The translations under genes were made by a program, and so were the position numbers. From Dromaius novaehollandiae (taxonomy: Eukaryota; Chordata; Aves; Casuariiformes; Dromaiidae), in NCBI RefSeq assembly GCF_036370855.1, contig NC_088101.1, forward strand, positions 37,780,585 through 37,844,584: a stretch of DNA of 64,000 nt, read 5' to 3'. The notes below the pieces were generated by a model. The model saw nothing but the letters and a program-made list of their open reading frames with translations, searched no databases and was not told the origin of the DNA. The first letter of the stretch is position 1. Every line of letters begins with the position of its first letter. Positions 25,201 through 37,410 of this stretch are shown here, one piece after another.

Positions 25201-26555
25201 AAATAGCTATACAATATCAATAAGCATCCATCTCCAGATCTGTGGTATATTCCAATATAGAAGCACAGTTAAACTACACTACCAGAAAAGTCACAAATTT
25301 TTAGGGTCAGTTTTTAAATAGAAAACCAACATAGTACTCTTGGGACAAATGAATACTACTGTTTACTGCTGATAGAGGAAAATATATTGATTTTCTACAG
25401 AGAAAAACCTGAAGCCTTATCACTTTTGCTAATTCAACCACAATTAATAAATAAAAGATTACATGGCTCATGTGAATAATGAAAATGTCCACAGTTACAG
25501 GAGCTGGAATAAACTAACATAAGGGACATGCCCTTTTCTTTATGCTCCAGTGTATAAAATGGCTCTAAATCCTGGGGATCAGGAAGACAAAACTATCCAA
25601 TGCAAGATTCTCTGATTTCCCTGCAGTCTTTTTCCAAAGTATTAGTTTAGAGAGAGACATCTCAGCCTCAGATAATCGTGAAAAAGGGGAGATGACTTAC
25701 TGAGTGTTAACTAATACTGCCTTCTTGTACCTACAAAAAGTCTTTGGTTAATATTTTTTGTAATAAGCAGCATCTTCTAGGTTTCCCATATGAGTAAGCA
25801 ATTGCAATGATTCCAGTGCCAATGACTTCTCCGTAATCAAAAAAATGTTGGATTATTTCCTTTTTATGATCATTTGTACAAGTAAGAACTTGCTTGCACA
25901 GAATTTTAAACAGTGGCTGTTCTTCCATATAAAATATCTGCATTTGTACAAAAAACAAGGCTCCTTTTTGAACTTCTCTTGTATTTTATTTTAAAGTGTC
26001 AGTCATTTAGACAGACAGCAGAGAAAAATACTTCATAATTTAAGTATGAGCACTTCCACACCACATATAACTGACTATACACTATGATGAGTAATGATGT
26101 GAATAGTGCATTGGGCAACCAAATACCTCAATGTTTTAACTAAACTGCCTTTTGAGCAAAAGAAAAGACGAAGTACATGCATAAAAATCAAAGTATGTTT
26201 CAATATTCTATAGTCTAGAAAATAGGACTAAATCAGTAGTATAGTAGTGGTAAATTTAAAAATTGGGTAAACTCATTTGATGGAGAATATGAGAATTGGG
26301 CTGAGCTGCCCAAATTTGGCTAGACATATCTTTGAAATATCACTGGGCTAAAGTCATAAGGCTAATCTACAAAGAAAATTACCAGCTACAACTTTATTAT
26401 AAAAAAGTGGCTGAATAAAGATCAAACTCACTTCCAAGATTTCCAGATTCTTCAAGCTAGAAGTGGCCCTACATTTCTACTGTATCCTAGTTCTATGTTT
26501 TGTAAATAATTTATTTTTCCAAATAAGAGCTTTTATAAATTTTATCAATTCTTTT
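16201..26555. other. Intergenic, no gene supported
   Basis: AT-rich sequence between EDNRA and TMEM184C. The short ORFs here (under about 115 codons) show no family signature. The plus strand is T-rich at about 17650-18950. A short tandem duplication (aactataggaaaa twice) lies near 24277-24302. Nothing else was recognised. Confidence 0.6.
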
Positions 26556-26640
26556 TATACATACATATGTATATATGTATGTAGAAATACAGACATACAT
26601 ATGTGTGTGTGTGTGTGTGTATGTGTAAATATATATAAAA
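26556..26640. repeat. TA/CA/TG microsatellite cluster
   Basis: Alternating purine-pyrimidine tract: (TACA/TATG)n followed by a (GT)n run near 26602-26620 and then TATA-rich sequence. Simple-sequence DNA; the ORF over it is a low-complexity artefact. Confidence 0.9.
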
Positions 26641-26860
26641 TCAGCTAGGAAGGCATTAAAAAGTTATCAGCACTTAGCCAGTGTTGCTCAAGATTTTAAT
26701 TTGCTCACAGTAGAATTGAGTGTATTGACAGTGATTGAAATAAAAAGAAAATAAAGAAGGATATTATTTTATTTTCCAGTTGAAGGTATTACCCCAACCA
26801 AAGTTAAAAACAGTCATTAAAGTAATTTAATTAAAGTAATTTCAAGTTATAATTAAGAAC

Positions 26861-26933
26861 TTTGGATAAAATGCTGGCCCTACCAAAGTGAATTTGAAAG
26901 TTGCCACTGACTTCAGCAGGACTGGGATTTCGT
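26861..26933. repeat. Old interspersed repeat with inverted halves
   Basis: Diverged copy of a pattern I recall as frequent in turtle, crocodile and bird genomes: a CTGGCCC... half followed by ...TGACTTCAGCAGGACTGGGATTT, so the two halves are imperfect inverted copies. The family name is not known to me. Confidence 0.4.
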
Positions 26934-27273
26934 TGTCAGAATATACAGTGAAGCCCCATCAGCATGGTGACTATGGTAATGTGGCTAAGGCCTTTACAGC
27001 TAAGCAGAACAGAAGAAGTAGAAGATTCTCTGTGTGGCTTGCACGAATAATTGCAAAATTATAATCTCTTATGCCCAGGCAGGAAATGGAGCATTGGCAC
27101 ACTTTTCCTCCCATAAAAGCAGCTCAGCAAAAGAAGTCAGAGGTAACACGGTTCTACTTTCACACCACTCAAGCAGCAGAGATGAGTGGCCAGAACAGGA
27201 AGACAGGAAGTCTGTCTACTTACAGAGAGCAATCCTCAGTGTAGCACATTGATATTCTTAAAATCCAGAATAT

Positions 27274-27350
27274 TGTCCTGATCCTGCAAGCCTTACTCCA
27301 AGGTGTAACTTTTACTTATACAAGTCATCCCACAGATACCAACAGGATGA
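27274..27350. repeat. Old interspersed repeat of sauropsid type
   Basis: The segment from gtcctgatcctgcaagcctt through ttacttatacaagtcatccc resembles the 'tcctgatcctgcaa...gagtaacttt' repeat common in sauropsid genomes, and lies 340 bp from a related fragment. Degraded and unnamed. Confidence 0.4.
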
Positions 27351-27662
27351 GCTATGTCAGTGCACCTACTGTTTTACTTGGATGCGTCCTTTTTTACTCT
27401 TCAGGCAGAAACCAGAGGTGTGTACAGTTAGCTGCAACACCCTAAAATTAGGTATCCCTGATAAGCCTACTGCAATCATGCAGATCAGTTTTAGTGAAAC
27501 TGTTCTGAGCTATACTGAAATCAATGTGGACATATTACAGTGTGAGCAAATATTTCTCAGAAATATAGCAATCCTATATCAGAAAAATCACAGAATCAGT
27601 GTTCATCACTGCAATGTGCTGGATTCTTGAAGCACTTGATATACACAAGAGAAAAGTATCTC

Positions 27663-27690
27663 GGGGGCGGGGGGGGGGGGGGGGGGGCGC
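27663..27690 (+). repeat. Poly(G) tract
   Basis: G5, C, then G19 (27669-27687). Such runs are prone to G-quadruplex formation and to length errors in assembly. It makes the Gly-run ORF over it spurious. Confidence 0.9.
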
Positions 27691-30600
27691 AGTTTACTCT
27701 GCTGAGTCAAACTGAAAACCCTTTCAATTCTCCTGATATGCAGATCACTGGAATCTGCCTTCTTTCAGTTTCCCTACTGCACATACAAAACACTTTTGGA
27801 AAATGCATCTTCTGTAGCCAAGTGCATATTTAGCTGTTCTAAGGATGTATTTTGTAGGCTTTGGGAAAACACACTTTACACTAACTAAACACTGCATGAG
27901 AACTCTCATATACAGTCATTCCCACTCTGCAGCTTTTGCCATGAGTAAGTCATTTCATAAACCTTGTTCTGTATGCAAAGAAAATTGTCAAGTAAAATAA
28001 TATGGAAAAGGTATTACATGGAAAGAATTAGATGTCACAGGAAAAAGGCCTTTCTATAAACTATGCCAAACTGACATACTTCTTATCAAGCTCCACAAGA
28101 ACTTCTTAGTTAATCTATCTGCTGTTTAATTTCAATAATCTCTTCTTTGAAAGGAAAACAAGAAGCCAATGTCGAATGGTGCTTAATTTATTGGATAATT
28201 AGCTCACTTCATCTCTCCAAATAGGATACATTTGATTAATTTAAAAATAAGATTACTTCTTCTGCACTACTTTGCAACCCAAATTGTCATGCTATGCCTA
28301 CAACTGGTCAACAGTTCTAGCTAGCAACAATTTGTAACAGTGGGTGCCAGGGAAAAGTGGAAAGGATTGACCAATGCAGATAAACAAACAATACAACTCA
28401 AGAACAATTCTGAGCTCACCAACAAGTTAAAAATCTATTCCAGTGTTGCTTCAACTACATGTTGTATAAATACTAAATTGTTCTAAAACTATGTTCTGTG
28501 AGGCTATGGCAACATACTCTGCATAACTTTTTACACGGTAAAAAGGAAATTTTATAATACTAACAGTCTGATGATAAGGATAAGTAGTGATATGCAAGAA
28601 ATTTTGAGAGTTAACTATGTTTGATCATCCAACTCTGTAAAACCCTGAGAACTCTGCAAATTCAAAAGATTACACAAACTCTCTCTGAATGCGTATGTCT
28701 ATGCATAAGTTAGAGAAATTAGCAGTTGTGCATTGAATACAAATTTTTCCTGCTCAATGCTTACAGTTTGTCCCTGGTATCTCTCCTACTATCCTGTCCT
28801 TCTCTGTGAGATCCTTTCTGTACTTATCACTGTAAGGAAGCAGGATCCATTAACCCATGCTGAACTTTTGACTGCTCCTACTGCTTCAAATGTTGCCACT
28901 ATCCAGGCCTAAAGTTGGCTTTAGGTATTATTACCCTATATCACAATTTCTGCTATCAACATACCTTAAATTGTCAGGCTAGTTCCTGAAGAAAAAGTAA
29001 TTTTGATGCAATGGTTGCAGGACAGGTGAACACAGGGAACAGAATGAAACTAATGGGGGAAAAAAGCCATTGAATGTTGGTATTCAAAATGAGTTCCTAA
29101 AGCTGGAGAAATGCTTTCTATTTGCAGTCCAATTTCCCCCAAATTCTCTCAAATACACTCCAGAATTATCATCAATAAAAAGATGAGTACTTCTATCCCA
29201 CATCATGGAAGCAAATGGTTTTATACGATCCTTATACTAAGCTATAGAGTAATAATTAAAACATTTAGATATATGGAAGATAGAAAATTCTTAAGTCTAA
29301 TTCACAATGGATTAGTATTTATATTGCAAACAGTTCCAGAGGTGGCAAACTATAAACAGGTATAGCCAAATTGACCTAGATTTGTTATTTCTAATCTAGC
29401 TACAGAAGCAAAATGTTCAGGCCAGACAGCAAATTTAACATCAGCAGCACAGCAAACATGACAGAACATGCTACTGCAATTAACGGTTAATGGTACCCAA
29501 ATTAATTCATGTAACTCTAGATCAAGCATAGTTTGGGCAGTCATATGATTTTTGTGTAGAATCTTAGCAAAGAAACAAAGGTCCAGATCCCAAAATCTTT
29601 CCTTCAGAACTTATCCTTAAACGATCTAAATTAACTAGCTTTCTTGCTCCAAAATTGCATGTGTGTGTGGGGGGGGAAAGCACATTTGCTTCTATCTGTG
29701 GAGTTTCAGGAGTGCTGCATTAGAAATTTCACTAATACAAACAGTGCCCCAGAAAAAGCCCTTTCAGGTCAAGCCTGAAGTGTATTAACAGAGCAACGTG
29801 TGGGAGTTTACAGCTCTTGCTGTTCATAATGTCAGAATAGCTAGAAAATGTACTTTTTAGGACTGTCAGTCTGGCACCTTTCAAAATATTACTCTAAAAA
29901 GAAAAAAGATTGAGAAGGTGAAGGATTAACTACAAACAAGGAAGTAAATCAATTTAGTTCTATAATAGCATCATAGAACAGATTAAATCCTAAAAAGGAG
30001 ATAAACATAGACAGAAGATAAATTGTACCAATGTGTGGAAAAGGAAGGCGATACATCTGAAGAAGATAATCAGAGGCTGCTTCCTACTGGAAAGATAGAA
30101 TCATAAAAACAGACCTCCAGGTGACAGTGATCAGCAATTAAGCAATGCATTTGCAACGAGATATGGCAGGAAAAACAGAGAAATGTGGTTTGGGCCAAAT
30201 ACATAGAGATATTAACTGTCACAGGCAGGGATTTAACATGTGGCTGTGATGTGATTATTTGTGGAATAATTGCATTCAAAATATACAATCGTGATTTAAA
30301 ACATCCAATCCTGATAGCACATAGACAAAAGTTTAGATGTTAGGGAATGGATCAGCCAATTTCTTAAGAGGTCCTTCAAAATATAAGTAATTAAAAAAAA
30401 TGGTAGAAGAAGAAATTAGTGCTATAAAAATAGATTAGTTTAGAACTCTCTATATAATACAACACATTTCTGTCCAGGACAAAGAGTTGTTAGGTTAGTA
30501 TAGCCTTAATTAAAATCCACTTGATCACTTTGTTAATTTGTTGCTGCGTTTCTCTATCTAGAATATCTAGATATAATCTTTGGAAAGTAAAAAAGTACTA

Positions 30601-31290
30601 TTTGTGATTTATTTTTCTGATCTATCAAATTACACATTGTGTCATCAGGAATAAGCAGCAAAAGGTATAGGTGTATGAACAATGACTATTTGTAAATTAG
30701 ATAATTTACCATCAGCTCTACCTTGAGCAGTCTCAAGTGAGTGTTAATCATCATAAGAATCTAAGAAACCAAAAGCAGTTACACTGAGACAGACCACCCT
30801 CTCACCTATAATGAGCAATAGTAGATACCTACAGAAGGGTATAATGACAACATAAGCATACAATGACACTTTACTGGCAGACTCTCCAAGCCTTCGCCAC
30901 TTGGAGGGATTTCTGGAGTGAGAACAAGTATATTCATGTTAAAAGATGGATATTTCTCCGTGAATTTACTGTTCTCACTCCATGTAAATCTTTGGTATCC
31001 ACAGCATCTTCAGGAAATGAATCCAGGGATTTCACTTATATTGTGTGAAGCTATGCTATGAACTTACAATTTGATAATTTCATATAATATCCCCAATTCT
31101 TGCATTAGAAGAGAGAGTAAACATGCATTCTTCATTTACCCTGTTACTCATGAGTTCATAGACATGTCAGGTGCATTTTCCAGGCTGGCTAGTCTGTTCA
31201 CTTATACATTGTATGAAAGCTGTTCTCTACCATTGATCATCTTTTTGCCCTTTTGTGTATTTATTTTCCCTAGTTCTACTATACTATTTT
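27691..31290. other. Intergenic, no gene supported
   Basis: AT-rich single-copy-looking sequence. A short G9 run sits at about 29672-29680. No ORF with a recognisable family, no RNA gene and no clear repeat was seen. Confidence 0.6.
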
Positions 31291-31299
31291 TGAGATGAA

Positions 31300-31890
31300 G
31301 CATACAAAAGAAACCAACTTGACCTAGGGCTCAAGATGCAGTAGCATAATGATGTTCTATTTTGTTCTTTATCCTTTTGTAATAACTCCTAACATTCTGT
31401 TTGCACCAGAAAAACCTAGTTGATTCAATAGTCTTTGAAGATGGATCTTATCAAAAGCCTTCTGGAAATCCAAATAGATTATATGAACTTGACAACCCTT
31501 GTAAACTTATTCAACAAATAACACTGTCAGTGAATCTAAAGAGTTTCGTGAGATGCAACTTCCCTTTACAAAACCCATGTTCGTTCTTCTAAACATATAA
31601 TATTTAGCAAAGTAGCCATTAATTCTATTACTTGTTAAAATTTCTACTGGTTTGCTGAATACAGACTCTAGCTTACTGCTCTACAGTTTCACTCAGGAAT
31701 CTTTTTTGTTTTGTTTTGTTTTTGTTTTTAACTGAGTATTTGCTACCTCTTGTTTCTCTGGTATTGAGGCAGGCCCGTATGTACCTACAGCCAAAAGCTC
31801 ATTTGAGTTTCTTCAGAATTCTTAGGTGAATATTGTCTTGTCCTAGTGATTTGTGACTGTTTTCTGTTTACTGCATCCTATCAGATAAAA
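31300..31890 (-). mobile_element. Decayed CR1/L3-type LINE fragment, reverse transcriptase part
   Basis: Read on the minus strand, 31488 down to about 31420 gives an in-frame reverse-transcriptase signature (YLDFQKAFDKI, then HLQRLL), typical of CR1/L3 non-LTR retrotransposons. Further upstream on the same strand, about 31550-31870, segments resemble the antisense of CR1/L3 ORF2 consensus as I recall it, including the region before the NYRPVSL-like site (here CRAVS near 31685). Stops and shifts break the frame, so it is an old inactive copy. A T/G-rich simple stretch at about 31706-31731 lies inside it. Confidence 0.8.
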
Positions 31891-32080
31891 AACATGTATT
31901 AAAAAAATGTTCTGATCCCGTGCAATTAAGATCTAATTTTGCACTGTAAAACCAGTCTGGTTTTTTCCACTGGCTCCTATCTATAGAACCAAATCATTTT
32001 CCTTTAGTAAAAATAAATTCAGTAAACTCTAATTTTACACCAAGAAGCATTTCAGTTCAATAACTGATTTAATTAATTCA

Positions 32081-32100
32081 GTTAATTTAATTAAATTAAC
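32081..32100. repeat. Perfect 20-bp AT palindrome
   Basis: GTTAATTTAATTAAATTAAC equals its own reverse complement. It is flanked by further ttaatt repeats (about 32065-32101). Function unknown; chance is plausible in AT-rich DNA. Confidence 0.6.
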
Positions 32101-33999
32101 AACTGATGTAAGAGCTATACACTTGCATTTGTCTATATGCAATATCTGCAGTTTTCACCGCAATATTTCAGAAGTATTTCTACTCAAATAGTTATTGGGA
32201 GACATTAAAATAAACAGTACTAAACTAGAAAAACAAAATTGTAACAAAAATTGTAAGAGCATTTACTGTTAGATTTCCGGAGCAAACAGTTGCTGAATTA
32301 GCTTATTTTTTGATGACAAACTCTCATCTCCTCTGATGAAATGGATCTGTGCAAGAGGATACATTAACCCTCCTCTTGGCCCAGTCCTTGGTATTGCTGA
32401 TTTCTAACTGATGCACTCCCTTTCTGATAGAAATGGAAGCTTTATAACCAGTTTATCAGCACATTCACCAGATATATGGACCAAGCCCTAAACTGACCCT
32501 GGCTAGTTTTCAGCCACTGGGTTTATACTTAAAAGATTCTGCCAGGCTCTGGCAGAGCATTCCTCTTTGACAGCAGGGTATGTACTTACACTTTGGCATT
32601 CTGCTGCGTCTCTTAGAAGATATAACCTTAAAGGTGAGGGAAAGGCTGCAGCATAAAAATTCTGAACCTAGCTGTCAGGACAGAGTAGGGCAACTGGTTA
32701 GACCATCTGAACAGATTTACAGGATACTCCTCCTCAATTTGGGAATGCAGAGTGATTCTGATTTAACACTGTGTGAATGAGCTTTCACACATCACTTAAA
32801 TAGCTAAACTCCTGTAAAGTGTCCACAGCGAAGCCTAAAATCATACCTAGATAATTAACGATAATCATACCCTGCCTCAGTACAACATCAGTAAAATGAC
32901 AATAAATTAATAAAACATAAGTTCTGTTTTACAGAGATAGGTGCTCCATTAGAAATGTAGAAAAGTGATTAGCCGTTCCTTTCTCTGCCAGTTCCTGCTG
33001 GTCACCTAAAGACTTCTTTTTCTTTTGAACAGTTGATATTAGACACTGCGGTATTATTATTCAGTGTTCTTAATGAGAAGTCTATGACAAAGGTCATTAT
33101 TAAGACGGATCTTCACATTACAGCATGTATACTTACTTACCAACTTCATAGGAAGTTGTTAGGAGGGAGAAAATAAAGAGTAAGATCTGCATGACTCATC
33201 TCTTTGAATGTCAGTGCATTTCTGCAAACTCGTTCTACCAGAAATGTTTCAGGGTCATCATACTTCAGCCTGAAGTGTACATGCTAGCTGTCCTTCCACA
33301 TCAAGGCTCCTTCCACCATAACAGCATTGCACTTCCATAGTTTTCTACACAGGCTGGCCAAGGCCATGTAGACGGAAGCTACAAAATTATTCAAGCTCTG
33401 CCTTCAATCTCAAAACACACAGGCAAATGTCTAAAACCTTCAACTGAGATATAGTTAACAGTATCATAGGTGGGGCTGTTTTTGCTGCTTGTTATTTATG
33501 TTGCCCACTAGCTTATCACAAGACTTGGTTTTACACTGATTGTAATTTTACAGTAACTGTCTGGGTTGAAATTTTTCATGCTGGTTGTCTTTCTTACTCT
33601 GAAGATGTGTTTTCTTAAAAGAAAATAGCCATGATCACTCATTCCTTTCCCAAAACAAATCTACAAATCCTATCAGGCTTTTATCTGAAATGTTTTTGCC
33701 CAAATACTTAGAAGCAGATACTTAAGAGTAGCATGGTGTTTCAGGGACACTCTTTCGTTGCCTTGTGAAACTCCAAAGCAGGTCAAGCTACAATGACCTG
33801 GAAAATCATTAGTATAAGCTAGCAGGAAAGTCTGTAACAGAATCTTAGTAAGTTTTCCTTTGAGCTTTCTGAAAGAAATGAGCTTGGAGAGGACAAAGCA
33901 TGGGAAGTTTTGACTACAAAATGTATTTTTGCACAATCATATGAATAAATGAAAATCAGGGTTTGCAAGGGAAGTATGTAATTCTGAAGACAGTTATGT
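32101..33999. other. Intergenic, no gene supported
   Basis: AT-rich sequence with only short ORFs lacking family features. No repeat was recognised. Confidence 0.6.
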
Positions 34000-34120
34000 A
34001 CTATTTACTCTGGCAAAACTCACACTGAAGTGGACTTTACTGCTGTCTTGTACACTAAACTGGATTATTGGAAGTCAGTGGAAGCTTTGCCTGAGTAAGC
34101 AGGGTAGGACCAGATACTTA
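34000..34120. repeat. Old interspersed repeat of sauropsid type
   Basis: Contains ctctggcaaaactcacactgaag and, about 60 bp on, ggaagtcagtggaagctttgcctgagtaagcagggtaggaccag. This resembles the '...gaagtcaatgggagttttgcctgagtaaggactgcaggatcaggccc' repeat frequent in turtles and archosaurs. The identification is from memory and the family is unnamed. Confidence 0.45.
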
Positions 34121-36158
34121 GGAGGTGAGCCAATTTCTTCATTCAGATACTGTCAGTGTGTCTCTCAGAACTGAATTAACCATTTGACTCAAAATTCTGT
34201 TTTCATTTATGTGAAAGCAACTCCCAGCCAAATCCCCTGGAGCTGCATGCATGCACCTGGGAGTGCTGGCTCAGACAATAGGACGAAGCCTGTTATGATA
34301 ATGGACCCCTGGCCTATTGATGTATGAATGCTCTACAAATAAATTGAAAACATTAAAGCTCAGTATTCCTGCCCCAGGACTATGGAATACCAGATGTGGC
34401 ACATCAACTAAGGATGTTTGGGATGGCTAATTTGAATCTTTTTATTAAAGTTCGGTCCTGGACACCTCTAATGGACTTCCTTCAAAATAAATCAGAAGAA
34501 ATTTCCATTCTCTGCTACTCTAGCTTTGAAGTACTTCAGGCACTCACATAAAAAACACAGTCCTTCCTGGAACACAAAATGAGTTTATGGCAAACTCCTA
34601 GCACAAGAGTTAGAGGCCAGTGTAGGAGAGCAAAACCAATACAAAAGCTCCTTTTTCAATGGCATATAACATTTCTTGTTTATAATGGAAGTTACAGAAT
34701 GCTAAAATTTGACAAGGTCTATGAATCCAGATAACAGTCCAAACAAATGCTACAAACTTGCTTGCACTTACTTCATCTAGCCCCGGTAACTAAGCCAAAT
34801 TTGGCCCATGGCTTCTCTAGCATATTTCTTCCTCTGGATTACTTAAGTTGAAATATTTTGTAGTTAAAAAATATTTTGATGTAGTTGTAATTAAATGTAA
34901 GTATGGTTTAATGCCTAGTAAAATCAAAGTACACTTATATAAGAATAAGCACATCTAATTTATAAAAAGATATTAGGAATCATACTGCTGGTAAAAAAAC
35001 ATTGCTTCAACAGAAACAAAGTGCTAAATCAGTGTAAGATACAGAATTGAATTTTTGTATTTGTAAGAAAACTGAGGAAAAATACTGTTGGGTTCATTCA
35101 GAGGCTAATTCCTACACTGTAGGTATTTTGAAATACTGTATTTCTCTTTGGGAAATGCACTACTCCAGTGTCTAGCACTCAAAGTTTACTAAAGTTTTGT
35201 GGGAAAAGAGCTTTTTGGCAGTAACCCAGTCCATAAGGGTCTGAGAATGATGTGCCAGAAAGACTCACGAGGCCTAAAAAGCCACTTTAAAATATGGAAG
35301 AGCTTTTTTTTTTCAGAGGCCCAGTTCAGGGGGTTTCAATCTGTTTCATGGATTTCTCTACACTGCAGCACAAAAGCAAGCAATTTGCTAGTGTCCACAA
35401 AGCCACTAATAGTATCAAGTTTAAGCAGCAGTGCTGACTTAGAATGAGAGGTTTTGTTTTTATGCTTTTTCATGGTTACTGAAAAACTTATTTTACCCAT
35501 TAATAGCTAATAGTTACCTATTTGAAATGTAGTTAACATGATGATTATCTTCCAGTCACATTATTGTTTACATGTTGGTAGTGATCAAAGTCTATTTGCA
35601 TTCTCACAACTCATGCTTCCCTATACCAGTGTTCATAAAAAAGTGAATACTTTCTCTTTATGACTTTATTCCATGATGACTGAATCCTGGAATAATCCTA
35701 TCTAATCATATGCATAAGCTGTTACAAAAATTTTAGCTAAACAAATCCATGAAAAGATAAAAGCAAAATCATGCATATATTCTGGAAAGAAAAGCCTATT
35801 TGCTTTTCTTGTTCTCATTTTAGCAGTTCTTTCAGCCACTTAACAGAACACATCTCAGAGGATTTGAATTTAAAATTACTATAAAACTCCTTTTAATTGA
35901 TTTGTTTTAAAGCTTTGAGATAGGTATTGACTTGGCAGAAAGAGCAGGTTTGGCAAACCACAGCGGAAATGCTCGCTATTAGATAGAACAGGTACTATAT
36001 GGGAAACTCCTCACAAAGTTCCTTTTTCCATTAACTCCCAGAGCACAAATCTGTTTTCAGGAACATCACAAGGATTTTTGCCTTTGACTTCTAAAGAAAA
36101 AGAACAGGCTCAGAATATGTTTCCTAAATGGTCATTTTAAGAACTGACTACAAGCATG
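34121..36158. other. Intergenic, no gene supported
   Basis: No recognisable coding or repeat content apart from AT-rich runs. Confidence 0.6.
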
Positions 36159-36208
36159 GAGAGAGAGAAGGGGAGAGAGAGAAAGGGAAAAGGGAGAAAG
36201 AAAGAAAC
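36159..36208 (+). repeat. Purine (GA/GAAA) low-complexity tract
   Basis: About 50 bp almost entirely A/G on the plus strand: (GA)n followed by GGGAAA and GAAA repeats. Confidence 0.9.
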
Positions 36209-36719
36209 CATATCACTGTTGGTTCTACTTTATCTTACAAACATTTATTGCTGAGACTAGAACAGATGTAGAAAAAGACAAAGCACTGCACTATTAAGTA
36301 TCGCAACATCTGATTTTTAGCTTCCTGGCCCACATAATTGAATTCAGAACCCTGTAGTTGAGCTCTGTGAAGTGCATGAAGAGAAGTATGTGCATCTGGT
36401 ACATCCACAAAAATCATCATGTGTGTACAAGCAGACTAACGTAAACAGGCACTCACAGAAGCAAATTATCCTAGGTTCCAGTCTCAACTCCTACAACTAT
36501 TTCTGTACTTATCCAGTACTGAATATGTATCTATTTTCTGCAAAACTGGAAAACAGTTACTCTTTCTCGCTAATGCATCATAACTGCAAGGCTTAAAAGC
36601 TGACAGTGATTAGTGAATATCTTCTTTGGAAAGTGAAAATAATATTGGAGAATCCTCCCCATGTTCTAAAACGTTTGCTGCTGCTGACTGAGGCATATTT
36701 AGGAGCTTTGAGCCCTTTT

Positions 36720-37150
36720 AGATAGACAAGGGAACTGAACTTCGAGCTCATCTACATTTCTGTCTGTTCTAACCACTGAGCTATTGTCTGAAGGGAAAGA
36801 GTTTTCCGCTGTGGGGCCAGCTGTCACTGTGGGATCCTGGCCTACCTTCAGAAGTCAGGCATTTTCAGAGCACACCTACTGGGCTGAACTCTCCAGGGAA
36901 ATATGTCCTATTTCTGGACACCTATTGGGCATTAGCCTGATTTAAATACTAGGCTGCTCAGTCCTATTAAGACTTAAGCACCTCCGAGAGCACATAAAAG
37001 CACTGCTGGAGTACTTTATGAACTCCATAATAAAAAAATTCCTAAGCTTCCAATCAAGTTTAGGTACCTCCAGGGTTGTGTGGCAGCTGTGTGAACGTTT
37101 TTAGGATTGCAGTTTTGAACATGGCCACCTAAATTCTACCTACGTCCAGT
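36720..37150. repeat. Possible ancient SINE-like repeat region
   Basis: Contains gacaagggaactgaac and ctgttctaaccactgagctat, which resemble parts of MIR-like sauropsid elements (a 'ggggaactgag' box and a 'ctaaccactggacca' box), then segments with aagcacctccgagagcac-type text common in degraded repeats. Fragmentary; weak assignment. Confidence 0.3.
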
Positions 37151-37239
37151 ATCAGGTGTTCATGTCCTCTTCTGGGTCTCATCCCAAGTGATTTAGAGTC
37201 AACAGTTCAGAAATAATCATTATATCTGCATAATGCAGA

Positions 37240-37410
37240 TTTTCAGAATGGTTTATAAAGTAATTAATCTTCATATCACCCTGGTCATATTACTTCCATT
37301 TTACATATTAAAAAATGTGATAAATTGCCACAGGCTACCATTGAGTCAGTATCAGAATTAGAATTGCAGTGGAGGAATTCCTGGCTCTCAGACAGATACC
37401 TAGTTGATGC
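37240..37410 (+). repeat. Ancient MIR/CORE-SINE-like copy
   Basis: The order of degraded boxes matches the MIR core as I recall it: catatcaccctggtcat, ttccattttacatatt, gataaattgccacaggctacc (MIR 'gacttgcccaaggtcac'), tcagaattagaattgcag (MIR 'cagagctgggattagaac') and cctggctctcagaca. Highly diverged, about 170 bp. Confidence 0.55.

Noticed and set aside
26463-26648. Frame with a Cys/Val repeat
   Set aside because: Produced by the GT/TA microsatellite.
27627-27833. Frame with a Gly run
   Set aside because: Produced by the poly(G) tract.
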